This document shows positions 55,582 through 64,000 of a DNA stretch of 64,000 bases, piece by piece. The notes under the pieces are model-generated. The model did no database searches. It was given only the letters and a program-made list of their open reading frames with translations, and was not told where the DNA came from. Numbering within the stretch: the first letter of the stretch is position 1; each line of letters opens with the position of its first letter. This DNA is from Symmetrospora coprosmae (lineage: Eukaryota > Basidiomycota > Cystobasidiomycetes > Symmetrosporaceae), in NCBI GenBank assembly GCA_008802785.1, contig VUYT01000002.1, positions 248,001-312,000 of the forward strand, in the 5' to 3' direction. Made by a program: the position numbers and the translations under genes.

Positions 55582-57056
55582 ATGCGACTGCTCCCTCAAG
55601 CAACGCCGCGGCGGCAACGACAGCGCAAGCGGGCGTCTCGGATCCGCCGACAGACGCCAATCGACTTAGCTGAATTAGCCGATGCAGATGCCTCATCTGG
55701 CTCATCTGGCTCTTCTGGCTCCTCTGGCTCCTCTGGCTCCTCTGGGTCTAGCGGAGGGAGTGCTGGCGGTATCGCCGTTGGGTGCGCGTTCTGTCGGGCT
55801 TGATGTCCGTTTCATATGAGGACAGGGACTCTGGCTGACGTATGCCGTGTCTCCCAATGCTCAGAGCAAGCCCCAATGACACAAGTTCCAACAGAGTTGT
55901 CACTGTGGTCAATGGTCAACCCGTAACTGGTGTTCGGCAACCCGCTGCTCCATCTGCCGCTAGCCTACCGAGTAGTCTATCGAGCCTCGAAGATCTGCCA
56001 GAAAAGACAGCTGACGAGGATACAGAATTGCCTACATCGTCGCCGTCAGCCACAACTACCTTGACCCCTTCATCAGCCTCAAGCACGACGAGCACGGAGA
56101 CCGATCTGACGGAAGAAGATGCAGATGCTTCTTCGCCCACGCCCATATCAGAGGCGGAGGACTCCACGACTTCATCCTCATCCACCACTTCAGACAGTCG
56201 GACAGTAACGCGTCCGACGACGAAGCCCTCTGTACGCCCTGATAGACCCAAAGCGACCACTTCCGGCACAAGCACGTCTACGTCGGCTCTGCCAGCTGGA
56301 GAAGGCAAAGACGATGGCGAGGACGATGGTGGCGGCATGCCTATCGGTACCTGGATCGGGATCGCTGCTGGCTGCCTGGGCGGTCTGGTCCTCATCATGG
56401 CGTGCGCGGCGTATTGGCGCCGATGGAAGCGGAAGCAGAGCGGTGGTGCTGCGGATCCGGCCCGCGAAAGCTTCATGTGCAAGCCTGCGCCAGAGACGGT
56501 CCCACCCTCGCCAACTGCGACGTGCGTCTCTACGGACGAGAAGGCACCCCGAAGCCCGGACTGGTCAGATGCCCCGCTCGTCCCGCCCATGCCGCTGGCA
56601 TACCGGCATGCACGGTCGAACAGCCTGCCGGAGCCTGGCTCGGGAACTGGCCCAGAAGACATTGCACCGTATCGCCCTTCGCCGCCGCCTTCTTTGTCTG
56701 CCGGCAGCCGCCCCTCGCCTCCACCTTCGCTCTCTTCTGGTAGCAACAGCAGTAGCAACTATCCCTTGCCGGTGGCCCGACCGCGGCAGTCTCTGACGCC
56801 AGCGTCCATCGTGACGCGAGGCGACTCGCACGTCTTCTCGCGACCAGTGTCAGAAGTCGTTCTTGGCGGAGGGAGCGGCGAATCCGATACCGGCTCTGCC
56901 TCTGGCGCTCAGTACTACGATTCCCGACCGCAGGATTACCGGAATGCCAGACACAACTCGTACGCTTCTTCGACGCAGCGGGAATCGCTGCAGCTGGATT
57001 CGCACCGGAATACGATGAAGTCCTTCTCGGGGAGCGGCCCTCAGCGTTACATCTGA
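55582..57056 (+). CDS. Ser/Thr-rich single-pass membrane protein (5' end uncertain)
   Basis: Mid2/Wsc-like architecture without a named family. The secure part is exon 55865-57056: ASPNDTSSNRVVTVVNGQPV, a stalk of about 150 residues rich in Ser, Thr, Asp and Glu, one span GTWIGIAAGCLGGLVLIMACAAY with basic RRWKRKQ after it, and a long cytosolic tail with repeated PSPPPSLS and many Ser. The upstream exon 55582-55781 joins in phase (GG/A) through a GTGCGC...CTCAG intron and encodes the Ser-Ser-Gly repeat, but it offers no signal peptide from its ATG, so an earlier exon is likely missing. It lies downstream of another stalked membrane protein in the same orientation. Possible role in wall-stress sensing, by architecture only. 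Confidence 0.6.
55693..55755 (+). repeat. 9-bp minisatellite, seven copies
   Basis: Seven tandem 9-mers of the form TCxTCTGGC (last two diverged) encode Ser-Ser-Gly units in the presumed first visible exon of the Ser/Thr-rich membrane protein. Seen directly. Confidence 0.9.
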
Positions 57057-57357
57057 CACATGAGCGCTAAGGGCTTCCGATGGAAGACGTCGGTGGAGAG
57101 ACTGGAGGAAAAGTGAGATTGGGCATGATGGAATGGGGAGCAAAGAAGAGTGAGCGTCTACGCCAGAGAGATCAGCATGTAGCAGTAGAATATGGCGGGA
57201 CCGGTCCGTCGGATCGAAGTCACGGACGATTCATGATACCCGGCCTGCGACAATCCCGATCTTCCCGTATCGTGATCTACAGAACCTTATCCCACCCTTC
57301 TAGAGTACTGCTGAGCTGCCAAGTGCGCATTCGTCGCTTCGATGCTGCTTGAAGCAT
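57057..57357. other. Convergent intergenic region
   Basis: This stretch of 301 bp lies between the Ser/Thr-rich membrane protein and SWI3/RSC8, containing both 3' ends. Nothing recognised. Confidence 0.35.
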
Positions 57358-59530
57358 CTAGTCGAGCGAGGTGAAGACGGCGCCTGCTCCGTTCAACGGA
57401 CCATTGACGCCCTGCTGGACCTGCGAGACCCTGGACGGCATCCCGCTCCTGTACTCCCCCGCGCTCCCGCTGAGCATTCCGATATTCCGGACCTGCTCAA
57501 TCTGCTCGGGCGGGACCTGCTCTCCCCCCGCGACCTTCCTGCTGAGCTCCGCAACGGCCGCCAGCTGCTTCTCAACGCCGAGCCGCTCCTGCTGCAGGAG
57601 CTGGCGCGATTGCTCAACATACCGGCGCTCCGTGTCCAGACTGCTCTCGAGCGTCTCAAATTGCTGCAGCTTCAGGTTGAGCTTGGTCACCTGCATCGAG
57701 ACGAGCTGGTGGATCTGCGAGACGAGCTCGGTCGACGTCTGCTGCGCCAGAATGTGCGCTTTTGACGCTGCGCTCACGAGCGCCAGAGTCGCCGACCGGT
57801 GCATCTGGTTCTTTTTGGTTGTTTCCGCTTCCGCGGCACTGGCTGACGTCTCTGCTGGCTTGCCCTCACCCGCTGCTTCGTCCATTCCGTCAACAGCCAT
57901 GTTGCGGTCCTCCTGCTCTTTGCCATCCCCTGCGGCATTCCCAGCCGCATCTCCGGCTGCCACCTTCTTCTTCAGGTGCTGCGTGAGCTCGGCGACGCTC
58001 TCGCTCGCAGCCTTTGCCGCGATTTCTGGATCCACCACACTCGCAAGGAAGGCAACCACACTCAGAACAGGGTGGTCTGCCTGCGAGAATGGCAGGCGTT
58101 CTGCTCGACCCAGCAGTCCACCACGATTCCCGCTCTGCGATGCGCCGTTGGACAGCGCAGCCCCTCCCTCGTTGATGAGGAACTCGTCTTCGATGGGGAG
58201 CTGCAGAAAGTGGGCGATGCACTCCTCCCTCGTCCGGCTCGCGACGTGCTCGCTGATTTTGTCCCAATCGTCATTGTGCATCTCGAGGCCTTCGAGAAGC
58301 ATGAGCGTCTCCTGGTCAGTCCAAGGGTCGGCTCCCCCAAGTGCTTTACGATACGATCCGGAGGTCGAGCTATCGATTCGGAGGAAGTCGCCGGAGAAGA
58401 GGTTGGATGGGAAGCGGCCTTCGCTGTAGCATGCCGGGCAGACGTCGAAAGCCTCGTCCGCGTCCGGTCGGCTGCGCCGGATCGAGTGGTAGCGCACGGC
58501 CGTGCAGTCGACGCCGCAGGTATCGCAAGAGTAGTTGATGGGCTCGTTGGCGGGTCGGGTGGACGAGCCATTCTCGGCATCAGCGTCTGCGTGCGCGCCG
58601 CTTCCCCCTTGCGAATCTGCGCTGGACTTCTTGTTGATGATGTCCATGCCGGCCTGGGCGGCTTCCTTGTCGGTGATCTGCTTGCTCGTGCTGCCCGTGT
58701 GGGGCGTCTGATAGAGGTTCGTCCGGATGGCGAGATTAGAAGAAGAGGTCGATGGTCGAAGCCCGCCCTGTGATGCTGCATCGCCTTCAGCTTGCTGCTG
58801 CTTCAGCGCTTTCGTGCCGGGATGCAGGGGCTGTAGGCCGCGTGGCAGGTCGAGGAGGACCCGGAAGTGGCCGGTGAAGGGAGGGCCGAGCGCAGAAGGC
58901 CGGGTGTCTGCGTCGATCTGCGTGCACCCTCGGAAACGTCAGCACAGAGCGTAGCTGGCTCTTTGTCTTCTTGTCCTCGACGCGCCGCACCTGATAGTTG
59001 ATCAGGCCCCACTGCTCGAGAAAAGCGTGCACACGCATGATGGCGCAGACGTCTCCCGCTAGGTTCCGCCTGCACGCTGTCACGGTGAGGTACTCTGTAG
59101 GATTGAGCCTGCCCGTATTGATCATGAAGTCGCGGTACTCCTTGTAGATGGATGGGGTCTTGCTCTTGTTCTTTCCGCTAAAGAACTCTGGGAGGCTCTT
59201 CTTTTCAATGGTCGCGATGGACGACATGTCGAACCACGCAGAGTAGGAAGGAATGATGACGGGGTGCGTCTGGGCTGCGAGGTAGCGTCGGGCCTCCTCG
59301 TCGACCCTTCGACGCGAGTCGTTCTTGTTGCTCGCGACCACGGGAGCAGGGCCGGCGCCGGGGCCGGCAGGAGGTGCGGGTGTCGCGCTACCTCTCGCGG
59401 CTCCGTCGGCCGATTGCTGCTGCTGCTGCTGCGATGAAGCAGCATCTAGCCCTGCACCCGGTTGCGGCGTCCCTGTGCCTGTGCCGTCCTGCTGCTGCTG
59501 CTGCCCTTCCTGCGGTTGTTGCTGAGGTGC

Positions 59531-59564
<34 letters not shown>

Positions 59565-59995
59565 TGGGCTGCCTGTGCCGCCTTCTGTGCCGCCTCTGGA
59601 TCGTTGGCGAGCCGCTCCTTCTCATCCTGCTCCCTCATGTGGTCATACGATACAATGTCGCCCTTCTCCCGCCGCACGTCGTCGCCAGAGATGCCAGCAA
59701 TGTCCATCCCCGGTATCTGCGACGGGTCCAGCTTCGCCCGCTTTGCTGCCGCGGGTTCCTCTGCGGCACCATCACCTTGGCCGGTCTGCACCGTGCTATC
59801 GCCTTGTTGGTCCATCATCCCGCTCTGCTCCGGACTCCTCTTGCGCGTCTCCTGCTGTGGCTGTGGGGGTTGTTGCTGCTCGTTGTCCTGCCCAGAAGGC
59901 GCGCTGCCGCTGCCGCCCTGAGCAGCCATCTCGGCTTGTGGTTGCTGCTCCTCGGGCGCGACGACGACAGGATTGCTCATTGCGTCAATGTCCAT
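57358..59995 (-). CDS. RSC8: SWI/SNF-RSC complex subunit, SWI3/RSC8/SMARCC type
   Basis: Core scaffold of ATP-dependent chromatin remodellers of the SWI/SNF and RSC type. Two exons, 59995-58991 and 58917-57358, give 854 residues. Order: Gln/Ala/Pro-rich N terminus with polyQ and a run of about 12 Ala; SWIRM domain from about residue 240 ([20 protein letters not shown] ... [46 protein letters not shown]); the link [19 protein letters not shown] across the intron; ZZ-type zinc finger ([36 protein letters not shown]); SANT domain ([37 protein letters not shown]); then a C-terminal coiled coil ([16 protein letters not shown]). This is the full family layout. SWI3 and RSC8 cannot be separated with certainty, since many basidiomycetes have one such gene. 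Confidence 0.94.
59532..59563 (-). repeat. Trinucleotide tract coding polyalanine
   Basis: About eleven GCT units on the plus strand, read on the minus strand as GCA-type Ala codons inside RSC8. Nearby CTG runs (59417-59430 and 59492-59503) encode polyGln in the same gene. Seen directly. Confidence 0.85.
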
Positions 59996-61304
59996 TGTGG
60001 ATGCTGCGGATCCTCCTGCTCTGCTCTGCTGCTGCTATGCCTGTCTGGAGCTGTCAAGGGAGGAACAGGGTCGTCGTCGTCCTCCCTCCTCTGCCTCGAA
60101 GACGGCCAGCGGTCTAGCTTGCCCAGGAGTGCACCAATACCATCCCATCGCATCGCAACCATGGCTGCAGGAGCAAGGTCAACAGCAGCAGGATCAGGAT
60201 TCTCTCCTGCTCTGCCCCGTGCGTCCAGCTATACGTATCGTGCTGCTGCTGGTGCTGTCGCTGAATGCAGCTTGCCTACCTACACGCAGCCCGGAGGTAC
60301 AACATCCTCGCAAAAGCACTCGGTGCGCGCTCAAGCACGAATACAGCCTGCGTGGAGGCAACAGCTGAGACATGTGCATCTACACACAGGCGCATCAATG
60401 TGGTTCTTCATCTTCTATCGCGTGCGTCCGAGCCGGCACTTCAAGCTGGAACTGAAGACCGTCCTTCCTTTCTGATGCGGCTCCCCACTTTCCTGTACAA
60501 AACAGGCACGCAAGGACGGGCCAGCGCTCATTGGCTTGAGGTGTGCACGGAGCCATGCTCAGCATGATTGAGGAGGCAAAGGCACCATCCCAGACTGAAG
60601 CTGACTTGACCTCACTTGACCGTAGGCACCCCTGGGAAGGGCACCACAGCGGCGGAGACCACCACGTACGTAATGCAGGCATACAGCCTTTCTCGTGTCG
60701 CTCACAGGCTCTGCTGACATAGCCGCGACACTCTCCGTGTGTTCTACAGGCCGAATCACACCACTAGACCGGTCGCGAGAGGAGCCGTCCGGCCATCACT
60801 GGCCTCGTCTGCTTACAACCTCGTAGGTTCCGCCTGCAGCACCGTCTTGGCGCCTCGAGCGCATGCGAGGCCAAATTTTGATGTGCACTGCACACCTTCC
60901 TCGCTCAGGCGCACATCGACTCATGTAGATCTGATGGCCTCTGCCCTGTCCCCGTCTCTGTACTACTCCATCAGCGCAGACCGCTTTCAAGGATTCTTGC
61001 CTTTCCACTGACCTGTCCGGGCCTGCCTGGAGCACCTCGCGGCAGCATGGAGCAACACGGACTGTTGTGCGCGCCTTCTCGCTTGTGCGAGCGGACTGAC
61101 ACTTTCTCGGTCTTAAGTCCCCGCGGCCCACTTCCGGCCCCTCTGACGGAGGCGGGCGTCGACCGCGATAACGGGACTGACGGCGAACCACGACGAGGAC
61201 GACGAAGACTTTGCTGCTGTCAAACTTGTGACTGCGCTCTTGGCTATGCTCCATCCTGCGGGTCCTCTAGGTCACACCCCACTTTAGACCAGAATCCAGT
61301 AGCA
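59996..61304. promoter_or_regulatory. Divergent promoter region, RSC8 / asparaginase
   Basis: At 1.3 kb this is the largest gene-free stretch in the window. Open frames on both strands have shadow-like composition, and I found no splice-consistent protein. Short CAG-rich and CTG-rich patches occur near 60000-60040 and 60170-60260. It may hold long 5' untranslated regions or a non-coding RNA, but nothing supports either. Confidence 0.4.
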
Positions 61305-62849
61305 ATGGCGGCTCTCCCGAAGGTTGTCTGGCTCGCATGGTGAGGATGCACCACTCTTGATTGGGTTTGCGACATGCGCGAGCTATCGACGGAGATTAAT
61401 GCTCGTGTCCGGCACTTCAGCAAAGGCACCATTGCCGGGCAGGCTCAGTCTGGGCTGGAAAACATCAACTACGGCTCGAAGCTCAGCGGACTGCCCAACC
61501 TGTCAGGCGAGGAGATCCTCGAGCGAGTTCCCGGTAGGTTGGACATGGAGCCCGGAGACGGCCCGTATGTTTGGCGTCGCAGACCTGGCCAACTGAGGGG
61601 ACCTGCCGCTCTTCAATCACGACTGCCGCTTGGTGATTGCGCATTTCGAAAGACGTCAAGAAGCTCCTCGATATTGTCGAGATCATCGACTTTTCCAACG
61701 ACTACGACACGGCCACGGCGCTCACGTTCGCGCATGCCATCTTGAAGCTCGACCCGGAGATGCCCGTCGTCCTCTCGCACGGCACCAACATCATTCCCGA
61801 GGTTGCATTCTTGCTCGACCTCGTATTGGACCGACTCGCCCCGGTCGTGGTCACAGGCAGCATGCGGCCGATGTCGTCGGTGCGCACCAGGAGCACTTCG
61901 TTATTGCCAGACCAACGACTGACACGGCTGATCGCCCTGTTCTTCCTCGATATGCAGATCTCCAGTGATGCCAGATGTATGTGCACTGCAGGTATCTAGC
62001 GAACTAGCCGTCCGGACTGACGTTCTCCTCGTCGACAGTCAATCTTGTCCAAGCATTTGGCCTGGCGACCGATCCGTCCGCGCGCAACCGCGGCGTCATG
62101 ATTGCGCTGAATGACCGCATTGGCTCGGCCTTCTACACGACAAAGGTCTCGGCCAATCGAATGGACACTTTCCGAGCGATTGAGCAGGGCCAGCTGGGCA
62201 TCTTCAACAACTACACCCCCTACTTCTTCTTTCCCCCCGCCAGGCCGACTCACTGGCAACACTTCGATGTCAGCGGGCTCAAAGAGCTGCCCAAAGTCGA
62301 CAATTTCTACCTGTACACAGACGTTGACGCGAGCGACTTCGATCACTTCATTGGGAAGCCTGGATTGCAAGGAATCGGCATTGCTGGCTTTGGCGCGGTA
62401 TGTCTGCGAAACCTTAGTACTATCCGACGATCGAAGTGAAGCGCTTAGATGGGCGCTCTCGACAGGCGGATGCAGCCGGATTCGCCGACAGGCTTGTCGA
62501 GCTTGGAGCAAGTGGATTCCCGATTGTTCGCACTTCGGTGCACGCTGATTCGTGCGTCAATACTTTTGCATGGATGTCCCAGAGCGGTGCTGAAACCTCG
62601 GCTGCACAGGTACATTGCGGCTGGTCCTCGCTTCGAGCATCATGTGGCAGCTGGGCACCTCGGACCAGCAAAGAGCAAGATCTTGCTGCAGGTCGTGCGT
62701 CGTGACGTGCTCCGCTGGCTTCTGCGCTGGAACTGCGATTGCTGACATCGCTTGCAACTCCCTAGGCCATAGCAAAGTACGGCTGCGACATCACCCAGAT
62801 CCGCAAGGCGTTTGGCACAGTCAGAGAGCCCAGAACGCTCACACACTAG
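61305..62849 (+). CDS. L-asparaginase-family amidohydrolase with altered active site
   Basis: Member of the asparaginase/glutaminase family, which normally converts asparagine to aspartate and ammonia. Eight exons close exactly: 61305-61339, 61421-61533, 61653-61879, 61958-61976 (only 19 nt), 62039-62397, 62466-62551, 62610-62691 and 62766-62849, 334 residues. Landmarks: KVVWLACKGTIAG (family ATGGTIAG, Thr kept), NYGSKLSG, IIDFSNDYD, VVLSHGTNIIPEVAFLLDL (family THGTDTMEETAFFLDL), VVVTGSMRPMSSISSDARFN (family GAMRP...SADGPxN), NDRIGSAFYTTK (catalytic Lys kept), and a C-terminal AAGHLGPAKSKILLQ. The catalytic Asp of HGTD is Asn here. Intron 2 uses an AAG acceptor. No signal peptide, so cytosolic. 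It may be a divergent enzyme or a pseudoenzyme. Confidence 0.82.
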
Positions 62850-62978
62850 TGACTCCGGACTCAGTGTCGACTGATGACTTAGTGACTGGCAGGCTACTTT
62901 CAGAGCTTGCATTACGGCCTCATTGCGGGGCGAGGGTATCGTCTAGATTTGCGTTAGGAAGAGCTGCGGTCGAGCACC

Positions 62979-64000
62979 CTACCGGCGTCGAAGTACACGC
63001 TTCATGCGGTTATCTGCCACCTTGTTCTGCTTTTTCGGCTTTGGGTCTTTGGCCAGTGTCTGCGTGCTAGCGAGCATGTTGTCGATGGCCGCCTGGTCGA
63101 CGGGCGGGCTTGCTCGGTCCCCAACCATGACCTTTCTGCCCTCGCTTGGGACGCCGCTGACGAGGACGTAAAGCCATCCTGGACCTGGCGGGTAGATTTG
63201 CGGAGTGGGCGGACCGATAATGGTCAAGGTCTTGCTATCTGGCGAGAGGGCCGAGGGCTTCAGGCCGACGAGGCGCGTGTTCATGTGGACGGAGTGCGTC
63301 ACGAAGCCCAGATCGATGAGTGAGACTGTCCGGTGGGCGAAGGCGTCAGTGTGCGCACGGACTAGCCGCGCGAGAAGACCGTATTCACTCACCTTTCACA
63401 TCTTTGAGCTTGGTCCCGGACGGCAGCTCGACCGAGACCTGGAAGGGCTTCCCATAGAGCATGCGATCCGGAACCTCTGCCAATGTTGGCCGATCTTGGT
63501 GCACGTACGGAGGCGCAAGCGTCTCCACCCGGTACTCGCTACAGGGCATGTAAAGCAATACATCAGCGAAGTCATCCCCAGACGCTGTGCAGCGCCGACT
63601 GACGTAGGGAAGGACGCTGTTGTCCGGTCCAGATTGGGATTGCTTCCAGCAAGCAGGACCTCGCCAGACGGCAAGAGACTAGCGACCGAGTGATACATGC
63701 GCGCAATCTTGCTGGTGGGCATACCCTCGCTCGAGAAGGAGGATGTGGACGGGTCGTAGAGGACGGGCGTGTAGGCTGGGTTATCTGCGTTAGACTGCCC
63801 CGCCTGATCCTTGACATTGCCGTATCCCGCGACGCCGGTCTCTGCGCCGTTGACAATGAGAATCTCTGTCGCAGATGAAAGCAGAGACCCGTCAGCGCTG
63901 ATCTTGTCGATGGCTCGACGGCTAGTGCCGGCACTCACCTCCGCCTGGCAGGAGCACCAGATCCGGCATGATTCTCGCCTGCGGCATATGCTCCACCTGC
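62979..64000 (-). CDS. Glyoxal oxidase / copper radical oxidase (5' end beyond window)
   Basis: Secreted copper radical oxidase of the galactose-oxidase-like group (CAZy AA5_1), which oxidises aldehydes to acids and makes hydrogen peroxide. Exons seen, from the edge: 64000-63939, 63865-63604, 63538-63393 and 63325-62979, about 272 residues, the C-terminal part. Visible: RIMPDLVLLPGGEILIVNGA, GYGN, RMYHSVASLLPSGEVLLAGS (Tyr-His copper ligands), EYRVETLAPPYV, the DUF1929-type end domain with SLIDLGFVTHSVHMNTRLV (copper His in THSVHMNTR), and PPGPGWLYVLVSGVPSEG. A basic tail (KPKKQNKVADNRMKRVLRRR) follows the usual domain end and is unusual for a secreted enzyme. The N-terminal half and signal peptide lie outside the window. 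Convergent with the asparaginase gene. Confidence 0.92.

Noticed and set aside
61305-62849. Asparaginase locus as a decayed pseudogene
   Set aside because: Apparent stops and frame changes all disappear with eight exons whose phases close exactly and whose joins restore family motifs.

Overview
The window is 64 kb of nuclear DNA from a filamentous or yeast-like basidiomycete. The GC-rich coding sequence, numerous short introns (mostly 50-110 nt, often with a CTGAC-like branch point), Ser/Gln/Ala-rich low-complexity tracts and close gene packing on both strands all fit. The gene set (glyoxal oxidase, PSP1-domain protein, CWC16-type splicing factor, basidiomycete-style single-pass membrane proteins) suggests a smut-lineage (Ustilaginomycotina-like) fungus, but that placement is inference. 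I see no transposon, viral fossil, rRNA, tRNA or CRISPR array. No prokaryote-style operons are present; every gene appears to have its own promoter.

Left third (1-25 kb): a Ser-rich unknown protein (partial), TRM2 tRNA m5U methyltransferase, SEC4/RAB8 GTPase, an unknown 200-residue protein, OST5 (oligosaccharyltransferase subunit), a PSP1-domain protein, an F-box-like protein, two tandem extended-SDR reductases, a SAF4/CCDC130 spliceosomal factor, a TLC-like polytopic membrane protein, a membrane-anchored SGNH hydrolase and QNG1 (queuosine salvage).

Middle (25-37 kb): a tandem array of three paralogous small secreted proteins with matching internal exon lengths and phases, a large DENN-domain Rab exchange factor, a coiled-coil protein and the peroxisomal NADH pyrophosphatase NPY1 (Nudix, C-terminal AKL).

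Right half (37.5-64 kb): TOM1/HUWE1, a HECT ubiquitin ligase of about 4,486 residues spread over 20 exons and 15.3 kb; two neighbouring type I membrane proteins; the SWI3/RSC8 chromatin-remodelling subunit; an L-asparaginase-family protein with a substituted catalytic Asp; and a glyoxal oxidase cut by the window edge.

The genes do not form one pathway. Themes are secretion and surface (SEC4, OST5, DENN GEF, secreted trio, membrane proteins, SGNH, glyoxal oxidase) and RNA metabolism (TRM2, SAF4, QNG1). The best candidates for something undescribed are the secreted trio, the reductase pair with its unequal C termini, and the two surface proteins. Exon coordinates were worked out by hand from splice signals, frame closure and family alignment from memory. 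Two genes need a one-base correction at a G4/C4 run, and one of the secreted trio has no in-frame ATG, which could be real mutations or assembly errors.
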